From NCBI GenBank assembly GCA_013388755.1, contig JACAEQ010000052.1, positions 23,074-87,073 on the forward strand: a DNA stretch of 64,000 nucleotides. The letters run 5' to 3'. Below the pieces are notes generated by a model that searched no databases, had not been told where the DNA came from, and saw only the letters and a list, made by a program, of their open reading frames with translations. Both the position numbers and the translations under genes were made by a program. Within the stretch, counting starts at the first letter, position 1. Each line of letters starts with the position of its first letter. Shown one piece after another: positions 1 through 8,278 of the stretch. This DNA is from Chloroflexota bacterium. GTDB taxonomy: Bacteria; Chloroflexota; Chloroflexia; Chloroflexales; Roseiflexaceae.

Positions 1-883
1 TGCCTGGCACCGGGCTGCTGGTTCCGGGAACCGTCTGCAACGGCGCGACGCGTTGCGGCTCGATGCGCAGGGTTGTCGTGACGGGTTGTGTCAGGTCGGG
101 CAGGATGACCTGCGAAGCGTCAAGGCGATCCATGTGCATCAGCGGTGTTGACCGGGCGCCATAACGCTCACCCCATAATGTGACGCCGGCCGCCTGCAAG
201 GCGCGCAACGCATGCGCCTGGGCTGGCGTCATTTCGAGGTATGCGATTCCGTCGCCCTCGCCGCCTGCGATATAGAGGATTGGCACACCCGACATCCAGC
301 GGCAGGCGTATGCCAGCGACTGTGCCGTATCGCCTGTGTGCGACAATGGCGCAACAGGTTCGAGGGCGGCGCCTGCCGGGACATCGGCATGTTCGCGATC
401 ACACAGCGCAGGATCAGCCGACAAAAAGCCAATGTTGAGCGTGTCACGATCGGTAATCGGTCCGACCGCATTCAGGGCGAATGGCACAGGGACCATGTTG
501 TGCCCAAGTTCGCGCCCGTTCGGATAGACCGGATGATCTGGCGGGTTGTTTGCCAGCATTGCCGGCTGGACCAGGTCATTGGCTCCGATCTGGCGCGTAG
601 CATAGGTTCCGATGACGGCGTTCGGGTCGCCGACGCCGGCAAGTTGCGCCGGCCGGTGCAGCGGCAACTCGATCGTCGCCAGGTCGTCGGCGCTAATCTG
701 CTGCCCATAGGGAACGTCACGCGCGGCAATGACTACTCGCTCGGTGCGGCGGCTCTCGATGTATCCATAGGCCGCCGCGGCAATGGCAATCGCCATGCCG
801 ACGATCAGGAGCAACGCCGGCAACAGGCTCGACCGTTTCGGCGTCAGGGCGCTGCTCAACGGAGTAGATAGGCTTGAAGACAT
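1..883 (-). CDS. CpaB-like SAF-domain protein of a Tad/Flp pilus locus (partial, runs off left edge)
   Basis: Read on the minus strand from ATG 883-881, preceded by GAGGAGG; the frame stays open to base 1, so the C-terminus is outside the window. About 294 residues are visible. A single membrane anchor (about residues 20-40, ending AAAAYGYI) is followed by a SAF domain (about 48-115, with VVIAARDVPYGQQISADDL and a second half near IGANDLVQPAML). In CpaB/RcpC proteins this arrangement places the SAF domain in the envelope, where it helps assemble the Flp/Tad secretin. It is the fifth gene of a run that includes two TadE-like pseudopilins. Expected next genes beyond the edge are TadZ/CpaE, TadA, TadB and TadC (inference). 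Start overlaps the preceding stop by one base (TGATG), which suggests translational coupling. Confidence 0.8.
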   Translation of the reverse strand, partial: MSSSLSTPLSSALTPKRSSLLPALLLIVGMAIAIAAAAYGYIESRRTERVVIAARDVPYGQQISADDLATIELPLHRPAQLAGVGDPNAVIGTYATRQIGANDLVQPAMLANNPPDHPVYPNGRELGHNMVPVPFALNAVGPITDRDTLNIGFLSADPALCDREHADVPAGAALEPVAPLSHTGDTAQSLAYACRWMSGVPILYIAGGEGDGIAYLEMTPAQAHALRALQAAGVTLWGERYGARSTPLMHMDRLDASQVILPDLTQPVTTTLRIEPQRVAPLQTVPGTSSPVPG

Positions 884-1253
884 CAGAATCCTCCTCTAGG
901 TTGCGCCGCAAGCCGACTGGACACGGCAAACAACACGAAGAAGCCAGGAATGAACACCACCGTAAACAAACCCGAATCGCACGACGCAGGTGGTCGGACG
1001 GATCAACCAGCCATCCTCGAACGACTCGCGTACGCGCCACCGCATCAGCAACGCCAGCAACATCGGCGAGGGGCTGCACCTGCGGCGGCATATCGGGGCA
1101 GAACGCGAGCAGGTCGCGCACTTCCGTCTCAATGGCGGTACGCAGGGTGACAATCGCGCTCTCCAGATGGTCACGGTCGCGGCTGGCTTTGCGAAGACGG
1201 CGAAGCCCATCGCGTCGCTGCCGCTGACTCATCGTCAGGGTTGTGGTTGCCAT
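883..1253 (-). CDS. small membrane protein of the pilus locus, reading frame apparently broken
   Basis: The frame starting at ATG 1253 gives a charged, helical first part (MATTTLTMSQRQRRDGLRRL onward, about 88 residues) with good third-position GC. After about base 985 that frame degenerates into Cys-rich sequence and would run through the CpaB-like gene to 717. In another frame, bases 1000-883 encode GLFTVVFIPGFFVLFAV, a clear membrane segment, and stop at a TGA that overlaps the CpaB start as TGATG. The simplest reading is one gene of about 122 residues with a charged cytosolic part and a C-terminal anchor, carrying a one-base indel between about 960 and 1000. Whether this is a sequencing error or a true lesion cannot be told here. 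No family recognised. Confidence 0.5.
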
Positions 1254-1262
1254 GGCGCTTCA

Positions 1263-1886
1263 CTATCTCTCGACGCGATCCAGTGTTGATGCGGCGGTGA
1301 TCTGCGGCTGGTAGGGCGCGTACCCCAGCAGCGCAAAGCCGGTCAGCACGGGCCGCACCTCGGCGCACACCACCGGCGTAACGAATGTCTGCGCCGGCAA
1401 TCCGGCAAACCGGCAGGTTCCCCCTTGCGGAAGGATCGTCCACGTTACGCGGTTGACCAGCGTCTCCACCGGCTCGCTCAGGCCGTGTACCGTGCCAAGA
1501 TTCTGCGCAAACGTCTGTGTCGCGACCTGTTGCACCCGCGCTTCGTCGATCCGTTCGCTGTTCTCGGCCAGCGCGGCATAGTCGAGCAACTGCACCGACG
1601 CCCGCGCCGCCTGTTGCAACGCATCCTGCATCTGCGCCACTTCCAGTTGCCGCTCGCTGAACTCGACAATGCCGAAGATGAACGGTACGGCACATGCCAG
1701 CACCAGGGCGAAAAACACCAGCGATTGCCCTTCGGAACGCTGAACGTTGAACGCTGAACGCTGGACGTTGAACGTTGAACGTTGAACAGGGAACGGGCAG
1801 CAGCGAACAATCTGTCGTTGTTGTAGTCGTACTTGATTCAACCAACCATGCAGTTTTGACGGTATATGGCGTAATCGGTTATGCAT
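1263..1886 (-). CDS. TadE-like pseudopilin with repeat-extended N-terminus
   Basis: Starts at ATG 1886 after AGAGGA. Residues about 53-75 (EGQSLVFFALVLACAVPFIF) form the G-Q-S/A-x-V-F/E hydrophobic segment typical of TadE/TadF minor pseudopilins, followed by a helical stretch and a periplasmic domain with two cysteines (CRFAG, VVCAEV). TadE-type proteins are processed minor subunits of Flp pili. The N-terminal tail before the hydrophobic segment is about 52 residues, longer than usual. It contains repeated FNVQRS units because a heptanucleotide tract (1735-1786) lies inside the coding sequence, so a gain or loss of a repeat unit would shift the frame. Ends 10 bases before the next gene in the operon. 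Confidence 0.75.
   Translation of the reverse strand: MHNRLRHIPSKLHGWLNQVRLQQRQIVRCCPFPVQRSTFNVQRSAFNVQRSEGQSLVFFALVLACAVPFIFGIVEFSERQLEVAQMQDALQQAARASVQLLDYAALAENSERIDEARVQQVATQTFAQNLGTVHGLSEPVETLVNRVTWTILPQGGTCRFAGLPAQTFVTPVVCAEVRPVLTGFALLGYAPYQPQITAASTLDRVER
1735..1786. repeat. heptanucleotide tandem tract inside a TadE-like gene
   Basis: About seven consecutive degenerate 7-mers of the form TGAACGT/TGAACGC (minus strand TTCAACG). The tract lies inside the coding sequence of the TadE-like gene ending at 1263. Seven-base units change the frame unless added in threes. Confidence 0.75.
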
Positions 1887-1911
1887 AATGCATTCCTCTG
1901 GCGATGAATCG

Positions 1912-1939
1912 TTTTACGTTCTACGTTCTACGGTCTCCG
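1912..1939. repeat. heptanucleotide tract between the two TadE-like genes
   Basis: Short run of ACGTTCT-type 7-mers (three to four units, last ones degenerate) in the 55-base gap between the TadE-like genes, just upstream of the downstream gene's ribosome-binding site. Confidence 0.5.
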
Positions 1940-1941
1940 TT

Positions 1942-2460
1942 TTACTGCGCATCTTTCTCCGCCGTCCGCACCGCGCTGCGATCGACCGTCACCTCCGACA
2001 GGCCAGGAATCGGTGTCCAGAGCGCGCCGTGGTAGGTGATCCGTACCGTGATGGGGCTATAGCGGCGGCAGGGATTCGCGGCGCAGCGCGCGCTAATCGT
2101 GGCCGCGGCGGGATCCGCGAAGGCGCTACCGGCGAAGGCGTTGCGCGCCGCTTCGGCGACCGGCCCCGGCGCTTCCGCCAGGCCGTAGGCGCGGTCGCGT
2201 TCCAGCCCGCCGGTCGAGCCGAGGAGTGCCGCCTGGTGTGCCGCCACCCGCACCGCCTGGTTCACCGCATAGTGCGTCCCGATCGCCTGTAACGCCCCCA
2301 GGCCGCCGAAGATGATCGTCAGCACCAGCAGCAGGACGATCGCGGTTTCCACGATGGCCTGACCGTTGCAAGGATGCCGGATGCAGCATGAAGGTTGAGA
2401 ACGCCGTTGTCCGTGCGGTATTCCTTGCGCTGTATCGTTATCGTAGAACGAACGTAGCAT
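1942..2460 (-). CDS. TadE-like pseudopilin
   Basis: Starts at ATG 2460; GAGGAG lies six bases upstream. Residues 33-52 (GQAIVETAIVLLLVLTIIFG) carry the G-Q-A-x-V-E-x-A signature with the conserved Glu that marks TadE-family prepilin-like proteins. The rest is an extracytoplasmic domain of about 110 residues with a CAANPC pair that could form a disulfide. It is one of two TadE-like genes lying side by side in the minus-strand operon. They probably form the minor pseudopilin pair (TadE/TadF) of this locus, but which is which cannot be assigned from sequence alone. Confidence 0.8.
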   Translation of the reverse strand: MLRSFYDNDTAQGIPHGQRRSQPSCCIRHPCNGQAIVETAIVLLLVLTIIFGGLGALQAIGTHYAVNQAVRVAAHQAALLGSTGGLERDRAYGLAEAPGPVAEAARNAFAGSAFADPAAATISARCAANPCRRYSPITVRITYHGALWTPIPGLSEVTVDRSAVRTAEKDAQ

Positions 2461-2644
2461 GTCTGACTCCTCAAGCGTATTCCGACGTGTGACGGAGACG
2501 CATCCGCGACCCTGTCACCGTGTCTCCGCTGCCTGCAGTGAGCCGAAGCATTCGCTCATGCATACTGGCGGTGACGAAGGCCCTGATGGGCGATTGCTTC
2601 GGCCTTACGGCGCTGTCTCCCCGTCTCCCCGTCTCCGCGTCTCC

Positions 2645-5353
2645 TCACCGTGCGTCGCGTGGTACCAGCAGCGTCGGCGTGAACCCGCCGGTGACGGTGT
2701 GCGTGCGGTAGAGCAACACACTGGTCGCGCTGCCGTCACCATTCAGGTCATAGCTGCCGTTCTCGCTGAGCGTGCTCAGCACCGCGATCTGGATCGCCAG
2801 GTCGGTGGGGCCGGCGGGCAGCGGCGTCAGCATATACACATCGGCGCGCATACGCTCGGGCGGCGTCGCAGCCCAGTAGAGATGCCCCATGCCCGCCATC
2901 TCTGCCGCGCTCGGGTTCGCCAGGTAGCGGTAGACACATCCCTGCAGCGCGCTCAGGTCGGCATTGGCGATCTCGCCCGCCGTCGGCGTGGTGCGCGCCT
3001 TGCAGCCTGCCCCGCCCGGCTGTAGCCCGCCCGAGCGCACAAAGCTCCATGCGACCACCTGTTGTGTCAGGCGGTAGAACCCTTCCGGTGGCTGCGCCGG
3101 TGGCTGGAGTTCGATGAATGGCGCGAAGTCGAGCACCTCGCCTGCCGGCCAGCGGAATGCGCTGCCGCTCGTCAGGTACACCCCGTCGTTCGGATCGAGC
3201 GACGAGTGGATGCGCAGGCGGAACGTCGCCTGCGGTGGCGGGGCGCGCAGCACGACCGTTGAGGTCTCGGCTTCGTTATCGAGCTGGTTCGCATCCTCCG
3301 GCGACTCGATCCACACCACGTTGCGCAACACGTTCGGCGCGGCATCCTCGACGCGAATCCGTAGCGTGATGGTCGCGCTTGCACCGGCAGGAACCGTGCC
3401 CAGATCCCAGGTCACGCGCTGCTGCCCGCCGGCATCTTCGTTCAAGGCCGGCGCGCGACTGCTGGAGAGCAGCGTGATGCCCGGCGGCAGCAGGTTCTTC
3501 AGTGTGGTGAAGCGCACCGGATAGCCGGTGGTATTGCGGTAGCCGATGGTCAGGTCGATGCTCTGCCCGGGTTCGACTGTACGCGGCGCGCTGGCAGTGA
3601 CGGTGACGTTCCCCTGCGGCACGCTGGTGGTCGCTTCGGCGTGGTTATCGCGCGGGTCGCTGTCGTTCGTTGCCGTGATATCGGCGACGTTCACCAGCGA
3701 CGCGGGCGCATTGCCGTTGACCGTCGCGCGCACCGTGATGGTTCCTGATGTCCCCGCCGGCACATCACCCAGATTCCAGCTCAATCGCCGGCCACTGATG
3801 CCCGCCGGCGCGGGGCTGGCGCTGACGTAGGTCACGCTTGCCGGCAGGTCGTCGGTGAGGGTCGCGCCAGTGACCGTGCCAGGCGAGGCGTTCTGGTAGA
3901 ACAGGGTGTACTCGATCGTCTCGCCGCGCAGCGCGATGTCCGGCGCGCTCTTGGTGAGCCCCAGGTTCGGCTGCACCACCGGGAAGGTGCTGAAGAGCAA
4001 CTGCGAGCTGTTGTAGTACCAGCGCCCGCACGCCTCGCGCCCGACGGTGCCGACCAGCCGGTAGACGCGGTTCGGCTGCGTGACGAAGCGCACGCTGTAG
4101 CTGTTCGCGCCGTCGCGCGAGTCGACGATCCACCAGCGCTCGCCTGGACCGAGGTCTGGCGTGCTGGCGCGCTGGCCGTAGGTGCTGCCGGTGCGCGACT
4201 CGAACATGACGCTGGCAGTGCTCCAGGCGCCGCCGCCGAGGCCGAAGCCACCGATGTTACCGGGGTAGTCCACCGGGCCATTGGCGGGGATGCCATCGCC
4301 GAAGTAGTCGGTCTTGATCCAGTCACGCGCGACGCGCATCACGCGCGGGTCACCCTCGGCGCTGCCGTTGAGCCAGGTGAGCAGCGTATCGGCATTCGCA
4401 CCGCCACCGCCAGGCGCGCCGTCCGCGCCCAGGTCCTGCAGCGCCAGCATGAACTCGCGCCGGCTACTCTGCGGCCCGCCGACCAGGCCGTAATCCACCG
4501 GCTGGTTGTTGGTCATGCGGGTCAGGCCGACTTCGAACACGGCGCGCATCTCCACCCCTGCCGCAATCTGTGGGTAGGGCGCGGGCGGAACAGCCGGCGC
4601 TACCGCGCCACCCTGCATCTCGCTGGCGTGGCTGCCCGTGCGCAGGTAGGGCCAGCCTGGCACCTGCCACGCGCCACCCATGAATGCCTGCACCGTGAGC
4701 GGCATCGGCCCGAACGGGATGACATCGCTGTCGTAGCACGGCGGTGGAGTAGGGAGAACAAAAGATGTTGGTGGGATAAGAATTGGTGGCACCGTCGGTG
4801 GCGGGCCGCTGACCGGTGTTCCCGGTACGCCGCCGCCACCGCCAATCGTCGGCGTGACCGCATTGGGGCCTTCGGCGCGGCAGACATCGTTATGCTCAAA
4901 GGCCCAGTGCTCGCTGCTCGGGCCGATCCAGTGCTGCGCACCATTGCGGATTTCCAGCGTCCAGCGCCCGCCGTGGTGCCAGACGCCGGCCGGCCAGTAC
5001 ATGAAGCGGCCATTGACGATACAGGCGTCGCGCGGCTCATAGGTCGGGTAGCCGCCATGGCTGGCGAGGCTCGGCGACTGGCTGTAGTTCCGCCCGACAC
5101 TCTGGCGGTCGGGCTTGTACTCATACAGCGTCGGGCTGCCGGGCGTCACCTCGCTGGAGCAGACCGTCACATTTCCCTGCTGGACACAACCGCCGCTGAC
5201 CACATCAGCCTTGACCCAGCCAGAGCCCGGGCCGGCGAAGGCGGGTAGCGCGGGCAGGATGGCCAGCAGGAGCAGGGCAGGCAGCGACATCCAGTTCGCG
5301 GTGGGCAGGCGGCCGTGCTGACGAGCGGCGGCTGAGCTGGATAGGACGGTCAT
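2645..5353 (-). CDS. secreted DUF11-repeat surface protein
   Basis: Start chosen at ATG 5353 because GGGAGAA sits just upstream; it is followed by MTVLSSSAAARQ, a hydrophobic stretch LPALLLLAILPALPAFA and a likely signal-peptidase site. The protein is 902 residues. Its first half has no family I recognise. It has a Pro-rich hinge near residues 160-210 (VSGPPPTVPPILIPPTS). From about residue 467 there are two DUF11 (conserved repeat, Ig-like) domains, the first beginning NLGLTKSAPDIALRGETIEY and the second after about 590 (NVTVTASAPRTVEPG). The C-terminal 200 residues are unassigned. DUF11 repeats are typical of long extracellular stalk or adhesin proteins. Position at the head of the TadE/CpaB run suggests it is exported by, or decorates, the pilus system (inference). 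Confidence 0.8.
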   Translation of the reverse strand: MTVLSSSAAARQHGRLPTANWMSLPALLLLAILPALPAFAGPGSGWVKADVVSGGCVQQGNVTVCSSEVTPGSPTLYEYKPDRQSVGRNYSQSPSLASHGGYPTYEPRDACIVNGRFMYWPAGVWHHGGRWTLEIRNGAQHWIGPSSEHWAFEHNDVCRAEGPNAVTPTIGGGGGVPGTPVSGPPPTVPPILIPPTSFVLPTPPPCYDSDVIPFGPMPLTVQAFMGGAWQVPGWPYLRTGSHASEMQGGAVAPAVPPAPYPQIAAGVEMRAVFEVGLTRMTNNQPVDYGLVGGPQSSRREFMLALQDLGADGAPGGGGANADTLLTWLNGSAEGDPRVMRVARDWIKTDYFGDGIPANGPVDYPGNIGGFGLGGGAWSTASVMFESRTGSTYGQRASTPDLGPGERWWIVDSRDGANSYSVRFVTQPNRVYRLVGTVGREACGRWYYNSSQLLFSTFPVVQPNLGLTKSAPDIALRGETIEYTLFYQNASPGTVTGATLTDDLPASVTYVSASPAPAGISGRRLSWNLGDVPAGTSGTITVRATVNGNAPASLVNVADITATNDSDPRDNHAEATTSVPQGNVTVTASAPRTVEPGQSIDLTIGYRNTTGYPVRFTTLKNLLPPGITLLSSSRAPALNEDAGGQQRVTWDLGTVPAGASATITLRIRVEDAAPNVLRNVVWIESPEDANQLDNEAETSTVVLRAPPPQATFRLRIHSSLDPNDGVYLTSGSAFRWPAGEVLDFAPFIELQPPAQPPEGFYRLTQQVVAWSFVRSGGLQPGGAGCKARTTPTAGEIANADLSALQGCVYRYLANPSAAEMAGMGHLYWAATPPERMRADVYMLTPLPAGPTDLAIQIAVLSTLSENGSYDLNGDGSATSVLLYRTHTVTGGFTPTLLVPRDAR

Positions 5354-5427
5354 GACGTTCTCCCAGAGCTGCAATGTGATGATGTGATGCGGTAGAACGT
5401 GTCTCTAGAAATATGAGATTGCAGTGA

Positions 5428-6150
5428 TTACAGGCCAGGAATCTCTGGATAGACGCCAAGCGTAATCACCCAGGCAGAGGTTCCAGCATAAGCGCCAGCA
5501 GCGATCGGGTATACTCCCATACCAATGTAATTAGAAGTCCGATCGAGTATGACGTACCGATGCCCCGCTGGACTATCCATCCACCCGCGCACAACGTGCT
5601 CAGGTGATGTATAGCCCCATCCAGCTGCTTCGGTCCATGGCGTTCCGGCGAATCCTTCCTCAAGCATGCGTTGAAAGTGGGTCGAACCGTCACTTCCTGT
5701 ATGACCAATGGCATTATTCACCGCCATATCCATCGCGTGCCGCCGGGCTGCCTGTGTGAGCGCCGGGTCTTCGATGAGCGGCCAGAGGCCGGCGGCGGCG
5801 CGTTGTTCGTTGACCAGGCGCAATACTTCCAATTCGTAGGCGCGATTGGCGGGCGGGTACTTCTCGGCGCGCTGGATGACGGGCAGGTAGATGGTGTACT
5901 CCATAGCGGATAGCGGATAGCGGATAGCCGATAGGTTGTCGCTGGTCGGCTCGGCGTTGACCGGCTGCGCTGGTTCGGCGAGGGGGCTTTCGGCAACCGG
6001 CGTCGGGACGGGATCAACCAGCGTCGGCCGGGTCGGGTCGGCGGGTTGCGCTGTATCAGCTATCGCGTATCGGCTATCGGCTATGAACAGGGCGATGATC
6101 GCGGCGACCAGGGCGACGAGCAGAGAGCGAGTTGTGGCGCCAGCTTTCAT
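5428..6150 (-). CDS. secreted CAP-domain (SCP/PR-1-like) protein
   Basis: Start taken at ATG 6150, with AGGAGAT eight bases upstream (an earlier in-frame ATG at 6216 lies inside a heptanucleotide repeat). The product is 240 residues: signal/anchor segment (TRSLLVALVAAIIALFIA), a T/P/E-rich spacer to about residue 95, then a CAP domain with YELEVLRLVNEQRAAAGL, GHTGSDGSTHFQRM and the C-terminal GWMDSPAGHRYVIL ... IGMGVY block. The CAP His and Glu positions look present. Extracellular CAP proteins have no single agreed bacterial function. Two heptanucleotide tracts (5904-5935 and 6059-6084) lie inside the spacer coding region and encode AIRYPLSAM and IADSRYAIA-type repeats. Confidence 0.85.
   Translation of the reverse strand: MKAGATTRSLLVALVAAIIALFIADSRYAIADTAQPADPTRPTLVDPVPTPVAESPLAEPAQPVNAEPTSDNLSAIRYPLSAMEYTIYLPVIQRAEKYPPANRAYELEVLRLVNEQRAAAGLWPLIEDPALTQAARRHAMDMAVNNAIGHTGSDGSTHFQRMLEEGFAGTPWTEAAGWGYTSPEHVVRGWMDSPAGHRYVILDRTSNYIGMGVYPIAAGAYAGTSAWVITLGVYPEIPGL
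5904..5935. repeat. heptanucleotide tract inside the CAP gene
   Basis: Four to five units of TAGCGGA (GGATAGC), last one degenerate, inside the linker of the CAP-domain gene. Confidence 0.7.
6059..6084. repeat. second heptanucleotide tract inside the CAP gene
   Basis: Three to four degenerate units of GCTATCG (the reverse complement of the neighbouring GATAGC motif) just after the signal segment of the CAP gene. Confidence 0.55.
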
Positions 6151-6175
6151 AGGGCTATCTCCTGATACAACCTTC

Positions 6176-6227
6176 CTACGTTCCCACGTTCCACGTTCCA
6201 CGTTCCCACGTTCCACGTTCCACGTTC
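6176..6227. repeat. heptanucleotide tract upstream of the CAP gene
   Basis: Seven units of ACGTTCC with two 8-base variants (ACGTTCCC), filling the 75-base gap between the CAP gene and the gene ending at 6226, just before the CAP ribosome-binding site. Confidence 0.75.
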
Positions 6228-6873
6228 ACCGCCCGACGATCATCACGGTCGAGTCGTCCATCCCGTCGTTCAGATCGGCATCGGCGAAGACCGCGACGCC
6301 TACGGCGCTAAGGCCGCTCAGGTTAAGCTGGCTGAAATCCATGCCGGCGAACGGGCAGGTTGCGCCGGTTGCTGTGACTGATTCAAGGCCAGGGGCCAGA
6401 GTCACCGGAACGGCGGCGACATAGGCGTACTGATTACCGGCGACCGTACTCAGTTCCAGTTCAGGTTCCGCGACCGTCGCGCGCCACAGGCCGGCGGCGG
6501 CATCGTCGAGGGTCGTGTCGCGGGCGAGTTCCCCATTCCCCGCGGCGCACTGGATCGCGGCCAGCGCCGGCGCGGCATAGCCCTCATCGGGCAGACGGGT
6601 GGCGAGCAGGCCACGATCGGCGGCGGGGCGAGCAGGGCCGCTGGCGGGGCCGGTGCGGGCAGGCGCGGCGGGGCGAATCACGGGCGGATCGGCAATCAGC
6701 GGCGCAGGGGCGGCAGGTTCGGCGCGCGGCGCGGCGCTATCCCCGAGCAACACCGGTGCGACCGGTGCGGGCGGAAGCATACGCAGCACGCCAGCAAGTG
6801 CTCCGGCAACGAACAGCACCGCCCCGGCAACAACCAGACGGTGACGGTGGATGGACCAGGTAACACGCAACAT
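6226..6873 (-). CDS. membrane-anchored protein of unknown function
   Basis: Start taken at ATG 6873 (MLRVTWSIHRHR), preceded by GAGG; a longer frame to 6963 has no ribosome-binding site. The product is 215 residues: one N-terminal membrane segment (about residues 12-33, LVVAGAVLFVAGALAGVL), an Ala/Pro-rich spacer to about 90, then a compact domain of about 110 residues with two cysteines and an Asp-rich end (FADADLNDGMDDSTVMIVG). That end resembles the prepilin/peptidase-anchored proteins often found in pilus loci, but I do not recognise a family. It is the first gene of the minus-strand pilus-type run. Confidence 0.6.
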   Translation of the reverse strand: MLRVTWSIHRHRLVVAGAVLFVAGALAGVLRMLPPAPVAPVLLGDSAAPRAEPAAPAPLIADPPVIRPAAPARTGPASGPARPAADRGLLATRLPDEGYAAPALAAIQCAAGNGELARDTTLDDAAAGLWRATVAEPELELSTVAGNQYAYVAAVPVTLAPGLESVTATGATCPFAGMDFSQLNLSGLSAVGVAVFADADLNDGMDDSTVMIVGR

Positions 6874-7398
6874 ACGGCCCTCGTCAGCTAAAAAAGCGCT
6901 CGTATCGGTGGAGTCGCAGCTCCACGTACAAACGCCGTCTGCAATGGCGCGGCTGTATTTCACGCCGCAGATATGCTGTTCAGGTCAGGCAGAGTATAGA
7001 ATGTCACGGCTTTGCTGCGAAGACCAACGACGTCCAACCATCGGTTGATAACGGCGGCACAATGATCACTATCCGGTTGTGTGCCCACGGAGTACCAACT
7101 GATGCGATTTTGAACAGCTATCGATTGCCGCGCCGTGGTGGATGATCGCGGATCTGGCTGGAAACCAGCGGTAATTGCGTTGAGATTGTTGAACTCTACG
7201 GGGCGGACGTGGAGGGCCTGGCAGCCAGCCGGATCGTACTATGCTGCCACAGGCTATGGCACGGCCAGAAATGCGCCAGCGCATAAGTCCTATAACGTAA
7301 CAGCCCTGACACGGTCACCCTATCGGGCGCATTGTGCAACGTTTGCACCTGTCCTTCGACGGTGAACCAGCTTCACGTCCCCACAGCTTCAGCAATAC
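6874..7398. other. intergenic gap, nothing recognised
   Basis: About 525 bases between the leftward pilus locus and the rightward vapBC promoter. Base composition is less GC-rich than neighbouring genes. Short frames here have no ribosome-binding site or recognisable product. It must contain the leftward promoter of the pilus operon, but no convincing pair of hexamers was seen. Confidence 0.5.
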
Positions 7399-7427
7399 TT
7401 GACATGTCGGTTGGAGGAATATATACT
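7399..7427 (+). promoter_or_regulatory. sigma-70-type promoter of vapBC
   Basis: TTGACA (7399-7404), a 17-base spacer, then TATACT (7422-7427), 36 bases before the vapB start. This is a near-consensus housekeeping promoter. Confidence 0.85.
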
Positions 7428-7440
7428 CCTGATATATATC
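7412..7440. promoter_or_regulatory. probable VapBC operator
   Basis: An imperfect palindrome AGGAATATATACTCCT overlaps the -10 element and is followed by GATATATATC, a second palindrome. VapB-VapC complexes usually repress their own promoter by binding such inverted repeats, so autoregulation is likely (inference). Confidence 0.55.
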
Positions 7441-7462
7441 CTCATGTTTCTGGGAGGTCGTG

Positions 7463-7696
7463 ATGGATACTGCAAAGTTGTTTCAAAATGGCAAGAGTCA
7501 GGCGGTTCGTTTACCAAAAGAATATCGGTTTGATGGGACCACTGTCTATATCAAGAAGATGGGAAACGCGGTCATTCTTATTCCAGAAAGAAACTCATGG
7601 CAATCTCTGTTTGATAGCTTAGATCTCTTTTCGGAGGATTTTCTTGCGGATCGTGCTCAACCTGTGCTTGAGACCCGTGAAGGATTCTTTGAATGA
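7463..7696 (+). CDS. vapB: VapB-type antitoxin
   Basis: Start at ATG 7463 after GGGAGG. The product is 77 residues: an N-terminal swapped-hairpin AbrB/VapB DNA-binding fold (DTAKLFQNGKSQAVRLPKEY, with the usual NGxSQAVRLP motif) and an acidic C-terminal tail that would wrap the toxin. It overlaps the VapC gene by four bases (ATGA), the normal arrangement for a type II antitoxin-toxin pair. It should bind the operator at its own promoter and neutralise VapC in the cytoplasm. This is the only clearly AT-richer gene pair in the area, consistent with acquisition by transfer. Confidence 0.93.
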   Translation: MDTAKLFQNGKSQAVRLPKEYRFDGTTVYIKKMGNAVILIPERNSWQSLFDSLDLFSEDFLADRAQPVLETREGFFE

Positions 7697-8097
7697 GATA
7701 CATGCTTGACACGAATATCTGCATTTATATTATTCGCAGGAAACCAATCGACGTACGAGCGAAGTTCGAACAGTATTCGATCACTGATTTCGCACTGTCG
7801 ACGATAACGCTTGCCGAACTCGAATACGGGGTTGAAAAAAGCAGTGCTAAAGCGACAAACCGGCACGCACTTGATCTGTTCCTGATCCCATTGACGATCC
7901 TCGACTTTGATGAGGCTGCAGGTAAGCAGTATGGGGGTATCCGTACAGCCCTCGAAATGACCGGCTTACCAATTGGAGCAATGGATTTATTAATCGCTGC
8001 GCATGCCCTGAGTCTTCAACTCACCCTGGTCACTAATAACGCGCGAGAGTTTCGCCGCGTTCCCGGTCTGATGGTAGAGGAGTGGTTCAGTCCTTAG
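7693..8097 (+). CDS. vapC: VapC-type PIN-domain ribonuclease toxin
   Basis: The product is 134 residues, the usual length. PIN-domain acidic residues are visible: D6 in MLDTN, E42 in TLAELEYG, D98 in GAMDLLIAAHA, and the TNN motif at 114-116 followed by EFRRVPGL. VapC toxins are Mg-dependent ribonucleases that cut tRNA or rRNA when the antitoxin is lost. Start ATG 7693 overlaps the vapB stop. All catalytic positions are intact, so the toxin is probably active. Confidence 0.93.
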   Translation: MRYMLDTNICIYIIRRKPIDVRAKFEQYSITDFALSTITLAELEYGVEKSSAKATNRHALDLFLIPLTILDFDEAAGKQYGGIRTALEMTGLPIGAMDLLIAAHALSLQLTLVTNNAREFRRVPGLMVEEWFSP

Positions 8098-8100
8098 GGA

Positions 8101-8237
8101 TGGTTGGATATCATTGCGAGCGAAGCGAAGCAATCTACCGGCGTGGTAGGAGATTGCTTCAGCCACGCTGCGCTCGCTGCAGGCTGTCGCTCGCGCTCCG
8201 CGCAATGACCAGAGGCGTATCGTTTTTCGGATAGGCA
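8101..8237. repeat. family A palindromic repeat, copy 1
   Basis: Contains ATTGCGAGCGAAGCGAAGCAATCT and its near reverse complement, ending in TTTTTCGGATAGGC, the right terminal repeat shared with the copies at 23353, 38351 and 59180. The left end is degenerate (GGTTGGATATC). It fills the gap between vapC and the methyltransferase. Confidence 0.75.
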
Positions 8238-8278
8238 TTACGTTGCTGCTTATCCACGACCTGACAGGGAAAAACATT

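Noticed and set aside
1735..1786. Possible CRISPR array
   Set aside because: Units are seven bases with no spacers; a heptanucleotide tract, not CRISPR.
7135..7365. Short plus-strand open frame before vapBC
   Set aside because: No ribosome-binding site and no family resemblance.
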